41,985 nt of DNA. It comes from CAYMSF01 sp964542255. GTDB lineage: Bacteria; Verrucomicrobiota; Lentisphaeria; Victivallales; Victivallaceae. The position numbers and the translations under genes were made by a program. Every line of letters starts with the position of its first letter. Position 1 is the stretch's first letter. The stretch spans positions 1-41,985 of the forward strand of contig CAZITV010000005.1 in assembly GCA_964542255.1 (NCBI GenBank), given 5' to 3'. Below the pieces are notes generated by a model. The model was not told the origin of the DNA. It did no database searches and worked only from the letters and a program-made list of their open reading frames with translations. Of the stretch, positions 34,897 through 41,985 are shown piece after piece.

Positions 34897-35664
34897 ATGT
34901 GGGCAACTCTAAAAACACGACTCAAACAAACCAATCAATGTATAAAAAATCCGCTTAAGGCAGAAATACCAGCACCTTTCCGCGGACTGCCGCTACTTGA
35001 TTCAGAACATTGCCGGCATTGTGATAGATGCGTCAAGGTTTGTGCTGCCGGGGCAATACAATCCCTGCCGCTAACCATTGATATGGGCAAATGTGTTTTC
35101 TGCGGCGATTGTGCTGCCTCATGCCCCAATAACATTATTAAATTTTCCAATTTCCACAAGTTGGCGGCAACAGAACGCGACAAATTGAATATTACCGGTA
35201 ATATTATTCCAAAAGATTTTCCGCGCAGCGCGATTTCTGTAAAAAAAGAGATTAAAAGCATCTTCGGTAAGTCATTAAAATTGCGTTCTGTCTCTGCAGG
35301 CGGCTGCAACGGCTGCGAAATGGAATTAAATGCCTGCTTCAACATTAACTTCGATTTAGCGAGGTACGGCATTGAAATTGCCGCATCGCCGCGCCACGCC
35401 GATGGAATTGTCATCACTGGACCCATCTCCGGCAATATGGCGGGCGCGGTTGAAAAAACCCTGAGCGCAATTCCTGAGCCGGTCATCATCATTGCAATGG
35501 GGACATGTGCCATCAGCGGTGGCATTTTTAAAGATTCAGACTCAGTTAACCGGAGTTTTTTTGAAAAACACCGTGTTGACCTGTTTATTCCGGGATGCCC
35601 GGTTCATCCGCTGAATTTTATTGCGGGAATACTGAGTTTTCTCGGCAACCGCAAGGCTCAATAG
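34897..35664 (+). CDS. Fused ferredoxin - NuoB-like small subunit of hydrogenase-related complex
   Basis: Electron-transfer subunit, 255 aa. Residues about 30-80 are a double [4Fe-4S] ferredoxin with cysteines C39, C42, C45, C49 and C66, C69, C72, C76 (as in HyfH/NuoI). Residues about 115-255 are a NuoB/HyfI-like small subunit with the four proximal-cluster cysteines in GGCNGCE (C137, C140), MGTC (C204) and PGCP (C234). The two are separate genes in Escherichia coli Hyf. All three clusters look intact, so electron flow from ferredoxin towards the large-subunit interface is plausible although the [NiFe] site is gone. A TTG at 34891 is an alternative start; the ATG has AAGGA nine bases upstream. 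The stop overlaps the convergent rodA end by 7 bp. Confidence 0.9.
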   Translation: MWATLKTRLKQTNQCIKNPLKAEIPAPFRGLPLLDSEHCRHCDRCVKVCAAGAIQSLPLTIDMGKCVFCGDCAASCPNNIIKFSNFHKLAATERDKLNITGNIIPKDFPRSAISVKKEIKSIFGKSLKLRSVSAGGCNGCEMELNACFNINFDLARYGIEIAASPRHADGIVITGPISGNMAGAVEKTLSAIPEPVIIIAMGTCAISGGIFKDSDSVNRSFFEKHRVDLFIPGCPVHPLNFIAGILSFLGNRKAQ

Positions 35665-36818
35665 CGTTTACTGTTGCGGTAAATGGATTGCAGGATGCCC
35701 AAACAAGACATTGACAGCAGCGTAAATGACCCGCCATAACTGACGAACGGCAGACAGACGCCGGTAACCGGCATGACCCCGATACTCATCCCAATATTGA
35801 TAAAAGCATGAGAGAAAATAATTGCCGCGGTGCCGACCGCCAGATAGCGCCCGAAATCATCTTTTGACGCGATTGCCGTGCGAATTATTGAGTATCCGAG
35901 CAGGCAATATGCGCCAATCAAGAGTAAACACCCCCAGAATCCGGTTTCCTCGGCAATTACGGAAAAGATAAAATCGTTATTTGAGACAGTTTGCGGCAGG
36001 AAGCCGAGCGTATTTTGGGTACCCTCGCCGATGCCTTTGCCCCAGGCACCGCCGCTCCCGACGGCAAGCCGTGCCTGGAATTGGTTATAACCGCGGTCAG
36101 CGATATCGCGTTCCGGGTCGAGAAAAGTCATAATCCGTTCTTTTTGATAAGTTTTAAGGAACGGGTGATATTCCCATATTTCGTTGACTATTTCCACGAC
36201 AGTTAAAACCCCGATGACAGAACCGGCAATGATAATATATTTCCATTTCAGTCCGGCGACGAAAATCAAGCTGAAGAAGATGGGGATTAGAATCATCGCA
36301 CTGCCCAAATCGGGCTGCTTCGCAGTAATGATGAACGGCACCGCGACCACCAATCCAAAAATGCAGAGATCGCGAAAACGGTTGACGTTGAAACGCGGCG
36401 AAGTAAGCATGGTGGCGAGCAATAACAATACGCCCAGCTTGGCAAATTCAGAAGGTTGAATACGGATGCCTGAACCAAGTGCAAGCCAGCGCCGCGCACC
36501 GTAAATTTTTAAGCCGTAAAACAATACCGCAATCAGTAAAACAATACAGCCGCCGTAGAGCAGCCATGACAGCGGTTTTAAATCACGATAGTCTGTAAAC
36601 GTCAGCACCATCCAAAAACAGCCACCTAGCGATATCCACTGCAGTTGACGTATCCAAAACCGTTCCGCCAGCTCTGTTCCCACCTGTTGTCCGGTGGAAT
36701 AGATAAAGACTACGCCAATAGTCAGCAGCAGCAGCAATGCGATGATTTGCGGATAATCAAACTCCACCATAAATCGAATGAGTTTATTTCGCCAGGAATT
36801 GCGCGCATAACGTACCAT
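35658..36818 (-). CDS. rodA: Rod shape-determining protein RodA (SEDS peptidoglycan polymerase)
   Basis: Inner-membrane glycosyltransferase that polymerises lipid II for cell elongation with a class B PBP partner. The 386-aa protein has about 10 membrane segments and SEDS motifs: RRWLALGSGIRIQPSEFAKL, TAKQPDLGSAMILIP, FLDPERDIADRGYNQFQARLAV, GKGIGEGTQNTLGFLPQ, and NNDFIFSVIAEETG with the likely catalytic Asp282, then PVTGVCLPFVSYGGS. The spacing and length fit RodA better than FtsW (the FLPQTVSNNDFIF pattern is shared). It overlaps the end of the upstream-facing small-subunit gene by 7 bp. It is 70 bp downstream of purA and probably read from the same transcript. No mreB or PBP2 gene is next to it, which is unusual. 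Confidence 0.9.
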   Translation of the reverse strand: MVRYARNSWRNKLIRFMVEFDYPQIIALLLLLTIGVVFIYSTGQQVGTELAERFWIRQLQWISLGGCFWMVLTFTDYRDLKPLSWLLYGGCIVLLIAVLFYGLKIYGARRWLALGSGIRIQPSEFAKLGVLLLLATMLTSPRFNVNRFRDLCIFGLVVAVPFIITAKQPDLGSAMILIPIFFSLIFVAGLKWKYIIIAGSVIGVLTVVEIVNEIWEYHPFLKTYQKERIMTFLDPERDIADRGYNQFQARLAVGSGGAWGKGIGEGTQNTLGFLPQTVSNNDFIFSVIAEETGFWGCLLLIGAYCLLGYSIIRTAIASKDDFGRYLAVGTAAIIFSHAFINIGMSIGVMPVTGVCLPFVSYGGSFTLLSMSCLGILQSIYRNSKRY

Positions 36819-36888
36819 AATTTCGTTCCGGTGTTACCTGAATTCACGTCAGGATGAGGTACGGGTACGGGGGGGTGAACCTTGCCGT

Positions 36889-38160
36889 TTACTTAACGAA
36901 TGTTTGTTCCCGCTTTGGACCAACGGAGATAATCGCGATATCGGCTGAAACCAAGCCGGCAATTCGCTCCAGATACTTTCTGGCATTTTCCGGTAACTGC
37001 TGGTAGCTTCTGACGTTGGCGGTACTGCACTGCCAGCCGGGCATGGTTTCATAAACAGGTTTAACCCGTGCTAATGCGGCGGTATCCGACGGCATATCTT
37101 CAGTGATAACGCCATCAATTTCATAGGCTGTACAAATTTTTAGTTCCGGCATCGTATCCAGGACATCCATTTTGGTGATGGCAAGCTTGTCCACTCCGTT
37201 AATCATGCATGAATAGCTGGAGGCAACTGCGTCAAACCAACCGCAGCGGCGCGGTCTGCCTGTGGTTGCGCCAAATTCATTGCCAATCCGGCGCAGTTCC
37301 TGCCCCGTGGCATCATGCAGTTCGGTGGGAAAAGGGCCTTCGCCAACTCTGGTGGTATAAGCTTTCATCACGCCCCAAACCGAGTCAATATGGCGCGGTG
37401 CGATACCGGCGCCGGTACAAGCTCCGCCGGAGGTAGTATTGCTGCTGGTGACAAACGGATAGGTACCGTGGTCGATATCCAGTAATGCCCCCTGGGCGCC
37501 TTCGCAAAGAATATTTTTATTGGCTTTAATCGCCCGATTTACAGTTAATACTGTATCAGCGAGGAAAGGTTTAAGGTATTCAGCCGCAATTTTCACTTTA
37601 TTCCAAGCCTGGTCAATATCCAATGCGGCGACACCATGTTCAGCAAACACCGCGTTATAAAGTTCAGCCTGGGTACGGAAAGATTGTTCAAAACTCGCCA
37701 AATCCGCCATTTCGCCGGCGCGGATGCCGGTGCGTGCGGCTTTATCGCTATAGGACGGACCGATGCCGCGTTTAGTGGTGCCCAGCTTGACACCGGTGCC
37801 GGTGCTGGCTTCGTGCATTGCGTCAGCCATTTTGTGGTATTCAAAAATCAGATGCGCCTTGGTGCTGAGTTGAACGTTGCCGACATCCAGACCTTTTTGT
37901 TTTAACTCTTCCATTTCCTGCATCAAACTGTTCGGGTCAACCACCAAACCGTTGCCGATAACACAGAGGGTGTTAGGACGAAAGATACCGGAAGGCACCA
38001 AATGCAACACATATTTTTTATCGCCGATTTCAACAGTATGACCGGCATTATTACCGCCTTGGAAACGGATTACCACATCGGTTTTCTCGGTAAGCACATC
38101 AATCAGTTTGCCTTTACCTTCGTCGCCCCACTGCGTTCCAACCAAAACATTTACTGGCAT
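36889..38160 (-). CDS. purA: Adenylosuccinate synthetase
   Basis: Cytoplasmic enzyme that joins IMP and aspartate with GTP to form adenylosuccinate, the first committed step to AMP. The 423-aa protein has the N-terminal GDEGKGK loop (12-18) with catalytic Asp13, GNNAGHTV with His41, the IMP-binding TTKRGIGPSYSDKAAR, ILCEGAQGALLDIDHGTYPFVTSSN and the GTP-binding TTGRPRRCGW followed by KMDVLD near the C-terminus. Length is normal (about 425-430). AAGGA sits eight bases before the ATG. It is probably the first gene of a purA-rodA unit. Confidence 0.97.
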   Translation of the reverse strand: MPVNVLVGTQWGDEGKGKLIDVLTEKTDVVIRFQGGNNAGHTVEIGDKKYVLHLVPSGIFRPNTLCVIGNGLVVDPNSLMQEMEELKQKGLDVGNVQLSTKAHLIFEYHKMADAMHEASTGTGVKLGTTKRGIGPSYSDKAARTGIRAGEMADLASFEQSFRTQAELYNAVFAEHGVAALDIDQAWNKVKIAAEYLKPFLADTVLTVNRAIKANKNILCEGAQGALLDIDHGTYPFVTSSNTTSGGACTGAGIAPRHIDSVWGVMKAYTTRVGEGPFPTELHDATGQELRRIGNEFGATTGRPRRCGWFDAVASSYSCMINGVDKLAITKMDVLDTMPELKICTAYEIDGVITEDMPSDTAALARVKPVYETMPGWQCSTANVRSYQQLPENARKYLERIAGLVSADIAIISVGPKREQTFVK

Positions 38161-38516
38161 TTTATTTTTTCCTTAAACAATAGTTATTTCCCGGTCAACC
38201 GCACCGGACATAGCCACACTAATTCCGCCGTCAAACGCTAAACAAATTATAGAAATTTTGATCCATAATTATGTGCTTATACCAATTTATTCTCATTGGT
38301 ATTAAGCCGTTCTAATCCCATATCAAAGTTAGATTTGAAATGTAATATATGGAATGGCAAAAACACTATAAGCGTAAGCCCGCATCAACTTATTTAGCAG
38401 TGCTAATCCAGCAAATTAATATATCATCATTGCGATAAAAATCAACCGCAAAAGAAGCCGCATTTATTTTTATTTGAAGACACGAGGCAAAACCATTTTG
38501 AGTTTTGCGGATTTTG
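38161..38516. other. Intergenic region between purA and the glycosidase-like gene
   Basis: About 356 AT-rich bases with no gene visible. A perfect 8-bp inverted repeat ATACCAAT/ATTGGTAT lies at 38279-38302 (8-base centre), possibly a regulator site for purA. Near the end of the glycosidase-like gene GCAAAAC/GTTTTGC (38487-38493 and 38502-38508) can form a 7-bp stem but lacks a T-run in either direction. Confidence 0.5.
38279..38302. repeat. Perfect inverted repeat upstream of purA
   Basis: ATACCAAT and ATTGGTAT, separated by eight bases, about 120-140 bases before the purA start. The palindromic form suggests an operator, but no regulator can be assigned. Confidence 0.3.
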
Positions 38517-40574
38517 CTAAGACAGCTTCAATATCAGGGGATATTCAAAGGTGACCGTGCCGCGATAATCTATTTTCAGGAGATTATTACTGACAATTGC
38601 GGAAATATTACAGTCATCCACCCACTTGCCATCATCGTTTAAACGAGTTACCGCCGGAGCAGCGCCGCACCACTTCATCTCAAAAGCAGCATACTGCCAT
38701 TTATCTAAATTGAAGTTAAACGCGCCGATAACGGTGTGATGTTCGCAATCTTTGCGCCATGCGAGAGCAAACGCCCCATCGCAATCGAATAACAACTCTG
38801 GTTGTTCTTTACTCAAATAGCGGATAACATGGTGGAGTTGTTCGCGCCGGAACGGGTGATGAAAGGCAACGCCGACGCCGGTACGGTAATCCAAGGTATG
38901 AATTACCACTTTGCCGCCGTATTTATTTTCAAAAGCGAGCATTGCCGGTGCGACGTGGTCAGTATCGGGATTGACCCAATAGCTGACTATTTCAGTGGTT
39001 GGCAACGGTTCTACCAGGGAAAACAAGGCCTCCGCGCCCATATAGGGTAAAACCGCGGTTAAATATTTACGGGATTCACCGCCAAATTTGGGATTGCAAT
39101 ATTGTTCGGCGCTAATGACAAAGTTAAGTTTGCTGCGGTGTAGTGGTTGAGCGATATTTTTCAAACCAATATCAGCACCGAAGCCGCGCTCCACCAGTAC
39201 CATGGCGGCAGTGGCATCAAGCAATAATCCCTGTTTAAGCATTGCGGCGAGTTGGGTATCACTTAAATTCCGGAGGGTTTGCCCGGATGCGGCAATTACG
39301 GTGGAGTGTTCATAGGTGGTTGCGATACCGGCATTTTCCAGCGCCAGCATCATTTCATAGCCATCGCCGCCGAGTTCGGCATAGTCAGCACTGGCAGGTA
39401 GTTCTTTGGTATTGGAGCTGCGCGGGTGGTAAAGCAGTTGAACTCCTTTAAATGTTCCAGTTGCCTGAGATGCTTGAGCTAATGAGTTCAAATACTCTTT
39501 CTTGTTGCCAAGCATTTTGCCGAAACTGGATTCAACCTCCATCGGCGTTCCCAAATGGTCGTACAGGTTCATCGTTACACCGTTCGCGCCGTAGGCAAAT
39601 GAGATTGCCATTTCCAAGAAGGTAAAGTTAACGCTTTTTGAAAAGCGTGTAAACGGCACATTTTCAACTTCGCTTTGTTCAATGGTATTTGCGGGCATGA
39701 CATGCCGGGTTAATTTGATAGAGTCGTGGGAATAATAGAAGCCGCGCAGCGAATCTTCATTGTAGTTGCACATTGGCGGGCGGCTATAGAGGGTATTGCC
39801 ATCAGCCAAAGCAGCGCAGAACCGCTGCCAATCGCGTCCTTCCAAACAGTGCTGGCGCGGGCCGCTGGACATCAGTCCCATGCAGGTTTCCGGTGAAACC
39901 GCATGAACTGTTTTGGCGATAAATCCGGCTGTTTCCACCATAATATTGCGCTGCATTTCCAAGTATAACTGCCGCCACGGATGGGGTTTGCCCGGTTGCA
40001 GCATTGCGGCAACGACCTCTTCACGTGAAACTTTTTGACCAGCGATGGTGCTGAACTTTTTCAAATGCAAATCACAAAAACAACCGTAACGCGCCGGGGC
40101 ATGATTAAAAGTGCGGATATCGTCCTCAACCCAAATTATATGTGGATGAGTTTCTGCGTAAATTGTCCACAACTGGGCAAAATGTTGTTGCCAGCCGACC
40201 GAAAGCGGACAAGCACAGTGTTTACATTCGCTGCCATCGTGTCCGATTACGCCCTGAAAACCAGTAATATGTCCATAATCATTACGACCGCGGTCGGCGT
40301 GACCAAAGGTAATCCACGGGTTGAGCGAATAGACGATGTTACGCTTCGCCAATTCTTCTTTGGCCTGGAGAAGTTTCGGCTGATAAGCTTTGAGCCATTC
40401 GACACTCGGATGACCGTGAGATAATTCTTCGGTATCGACCTTGATAATCACCTCATCAACTTTGTAGCATATTGCCTTGTCCAGCAATTCCGCCAGTAGT
40501 TCGTCAAACCGCCACGACGGCAATGTCCGCCGCAGCGAGTACCAAGCGTTAGTTTTGTTCATAGTATTTTTCAT
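38517..40574 (-). CDS. Putative cytoplasmic glycosidase-like TIM-barrel protein
   Basis: I recognise the general type but not a named family. The 685-aa protein has no signal peptide. Its first 350 residues look like a glycoside-hydrolase TIM barrel: WRFDELLAELLDKAICYKVDEVIIKV, LNPWITFGH (84-92), IIWVEDDIRTFNH (146-158, possible catalytic acidic pair), and later VTMNLYDHLGTP. The middle (about 400-500) with LSDTQLAAMLKQGLLLDATAAMVLVERGFG resembles the amidotransferase-like/beta-galactosidase trimerisation domain pattern of GH42-like enzymes, and the end is beta-rich. Clustered cysteines (C117, C120, C122, C165, C167) could hold a metal. The substrate is unknown; no sugar transporter or regulator is adjacent. 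The start could be Met5 instead. It is 63 bp from the neighbouring methyltransferase gene on the same strand. Confidence 0.65.
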   Translation of the reverse strand: MKNTMNKTNAWYSLRRTLPSWRFDELLAELLDKAICYKVDEVIIKVDTEELSHGHPSVEWLKAYQPKLLQAKEELAKRNIVYSLNPWITFGHADRGRNDYGHITGFQGVIGHDGSECKHCACPLSVGWQQHFAQLWTIYAETHPHIIWVEDDIRTFNHAPARYGCFCDLHLKKFSTIAGQKVSREEVVAAMLQPGKPHPWRQLYLEMQRNIMVETAGFIAKTVHAVSPETCMGLMSSGPRQHCLEGRDWQRFCAALADGNTLYSRPPMCNYNEDSLRGFYYSHDSIKLTRHVMPANTIEQSEVENVPFTRFSKSVNFTFLEMAISFAYGANGVTMNLYDHLGTPMEVESSFGKMLGNKKEYLNSLAQASQATGTFKGVQLLYHPRSSNTKELPASADYAELGGDGYEMMLALENAGIATTYEHSTVIAASGQTLRNLSDTQLAAMLKQGLLLDATAAMVLVERGFGADIGLKNIAQPLHRSKLNFVISAEQYCNPKFGGESRKYLTAVLPYMGAEALFSLVEPLPTTEIVSYWVNPDTDHVAPAMLAFENKYGGKVVIHTLDYRTGVGVAFHHPFRREQLHHVIRYLSKEQPELLFDCDGAFALAWRKDCEHHTVIGAFNFNLDKWQYAAFEMKWCGAAPAVTRLNDDGKWVDDCNISAIVSNNLLKIDYRGTVTFEYPLILKLS

Positions 40575-40637
40575 ATTGATGTGTTCAGATACCGTTTTAA
40601 AATAACCTTTATTATAATTGATTCTGCTTTGCCTGAA

Positions 40638-41985
40638 TTATAATTTTGCGGTTTTCTTAACTTTTTTCATTGTCAGTAAATCGGCAGTATATTTCTCATA
40701 TAACTCAAATAAAAATTCCATCCGGTTTGCTTCGGATAAAAATGGTTGCTGTCTATATGCCAGATCAACAGCTTTATCTAACTCATTATGTGCTTTTACT
40801 AAAACTGAAGGCATTGTCAAAGGGTCGTATAAATCAGCAAGTGAACTGTTAGGGAATTCTAATCTTGTGTCTAACACCTTTTGAGCAGCAGCTTCAATGA
40901 TTTTGATCTGTTTTTCGGAAAGATTTTCAGGCCATGGGTAGTTATTATAAACGATAGTACCGGAATATCTGAAACGGCTTTCTAATCTGCCACAAACATT
41001 AGCTACCCACGCCATGTGCATAGCTGATGTCAAAATACCGAAGTGATACAAAGTAGCGTTCGGTATTGTTAGGCAAGCATTACTAGCAATTACATCCGAT
41101 GACATGAAGCCAATAGGGATATATTTTCGCTTTTCTGAAGATATGCTTGGGATTAAAATATACTTATCTTTAGGTTGCCTGTTTTCTGTAAATAAAGTAG
41201 GTTGATTTGCCCACTTAACAGTTGCTTGTTTCAAGCTTTTTAGTCTCATTTGCCTTACGCCTTCAATTCTACTAATCAAATATGGCATCTGTCTTAATTC
41301 GCTCGGTTCTGCATCAACAAGCCATAGGCAAAATCTCTTTTCGCCATTAATAAATTCGTTAGCAGCGAGAAAGGGTTTCATAAATTTTAATGCTTTAGGT
41401 TCTTTATTTAAAAACTCAATTTTCTCTTGTTCTGTAAAAAGAAAATTCCCTCCATCTGTAGGTTGGCTGCCTTTGAACATTATTGGAGCGTTGCAAAGTG
41501 CGGTTGTTCTCTTTGTAATCAAAAAATCTTTTGCGTCAATTAAATACGGATTGATATTTTTCACTTTTATTTTATGGGCTTCACCTTTAATATCCTCATA
41601 TTCAAAGATGGATTTGTTAGCACTATCAAAAGAAGCAAATCCAATAATCACGCAATAGACGGCAGCATTCCCCTTTGCTTCGTTGCTCCATTTAAAAGTG
41701 CGGTGAGCAAAATGAATTTTGATGTTGTATTTATTCAACAGATGTCCCCAAAGGATGCTGGTTTGTTCGCCTTGCACAATTGAGTTAGTAGAAACAAACG
41801 CAACTTTTACTTTAGTGTTTTGAATATATTTTGCCGCCTGAATGTACCACCCTGTAACATAATCTAGCACTCCGCTTCCGGTTACATTATCAAACTGTTT
41901 TACAATTTCATCCCGCTGTTTTTGCTTCATCATCTTTGACCCAATAAAAGGCGGATTACCTAATATATAATCAAATTTTACTTCC
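40638..41985 (-). CDS. DNA adenine methyltransferase, MmeI/type II R-M-like (C-terminal part, runs off window)
   Basis: Partial gene; the reading frame continues to the window edge. Beyond the internal Met at 41933 the frame reads FDYILGNPPFIGSKMMK, in which NPPF (41946-41957) is catalytic motif IV of N6-adenine methyltransferases. The remaining about 430 residues match the pattern of the MmeI-like family: VAFVSTNSIVQGEQ (motif V region), IHFAHRTFKWSNEAKGNAAVYCVIIGF, a target-recognition section with FLAANEFINGEKRFCLWL, and MHMAWVANVCGRLESRFRYSGTIVYNNYPWPE near the end. Such proteins methylate DNA and often carry a nuclease at the N-terminus, which would lie outside this window. An alternative is a solitary methyltransferase or one from a BREX/DISARM-like defence locus. 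The 3' end is complete. Confidence 0.85.
   Translation of the reverse strand, partial: EVKFDYILGNPPFIGSKMMKQKQRDEIVKQFDNVTGSGVLDYVTGWYIQAAKYIQNTKVKVAFVSTNSIVQGEQTSILWGHLLNKYNIKIHFAHRTFKWSNEAKGNAAVYCVIIGFASFDSANKSIFEYEDIKGEAHKIKVKNINPYLIDAKDFLITKRTTALCNAPIMFKGSQPTDGGNFLFTEQEKIEFLNKEPKALKFMKPFLAANEFINGEKRFCLWLVDAEPSELRQMPYLISRIEGVRQMRLKSLKQATVKWANQPTLFTENRQPKDKYILIPSISSEKRKYIPIGFMSSDVIASNACLTIPNATLYHFGILTSAMHMAWVANVCGRLESRFRYSGTIVYNNYPWPENLSEKQIKIIEAAAQKVLDTRLEFPNSSLADLYDPLTMPSVLVKAHNELDKAVDLAYRQQPFLSEANRMEFLFELYEKYTADLLTMKKVKKTAKL

Noticed and set aside
38487..38508. Terminator for the glycosidase-like gene
   Set aside because: The 7-bp stem GCAAAAC/GTTTTGC has no following T-run on the minus strand.

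Overview
The window is a bacterial chromosome segment of moderate GC with AT-rich spacers. It is dominated by the transcription/translation 'str' super-cluster and flanked by metabolic and accessory genes. Gene order (tRNA-Thr, tuf, rpmG, tRNA-Trp, secE, nusG, rplKAJL, rpoBC, rpsL, rpsG, fusA, rpsJ, rplCDWB, rpsS), an AdoCbl-dependent ribonucleotide reductase and several proteins I cannot place suggest the PVC superphylum, perhaps a Lentisphaerota-like lineage. That placement is an inference from layout and general resemblance, not from a search.

Layout. (1) 1-2928, minus strand: probable co-transcribed run of a YkgJ-type cysteine-cluster protein, a UDP-N-acetylhexosamine/UDP-glucose 6-dehydrogenase, gmk and a stand-alone coaC. 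(2) 2942-3563, minus: a secreted protein of unknown function with its own terminator. (3) 4244-7180, plus: class II ribonucleotide reductase and an unrecognised 184-aa protein. (4) 7717-27252, plus: tRNA-Leu(GAG), tRNA-Thr(GGT), tuf, rpmG, tRNA-Trp(CCA), secE, nusG, L11-L1-L10-L7/L12, rpoB, rpoC, S12, S7, EF-G, S10, L3, L4, L23, L2 and S19. The run ends at a canonical UUCG terminator directly after rpsS, so the usual L22-S3-L16 continuation of the S10 operon is missing here. (5) 27717-35664, plus: a seven-gene operon with a helix-turn-helix/PTS EIIA fusion protein followed by six subunits of a group-4-hydrogenase-like (Hyf/Ehr) membrane complex. (6) 35658-38160, minus: rodA and purA. (7) 38517-40574, minus: a large cytoplasmic, probably TIM-barrel, glycosidase-like protein. 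(8) 40638-41985, minus: the C-terminal part of an MmeI-like adenine DNA methyltransferase running off the right edge.

The most interesting system is the membrane complex. It has all ion-pumping subunits of an energy-converting hydrogenase, and its small subunit keeps the cysteines for three [4Fe-4S] clusters. The large subunit has lost all four [NiFe] cysteine ligands, so it should not be a hydrogenase but a ferredoxin-linked ion pump with an unknown electron partner. The EIIA-like regulator at the head of the operon suggests control by a phosphotransfer system. Other points are natural substitutions at two classic drug-resistance positions (RpoB 526-equivalent Asn, S12 88-equivalent Arg), a recurrent AGCTAATTGCAAAA-like intergenic element, and several strong hairpins inside the ribosomal/RNA polymerase cluster.
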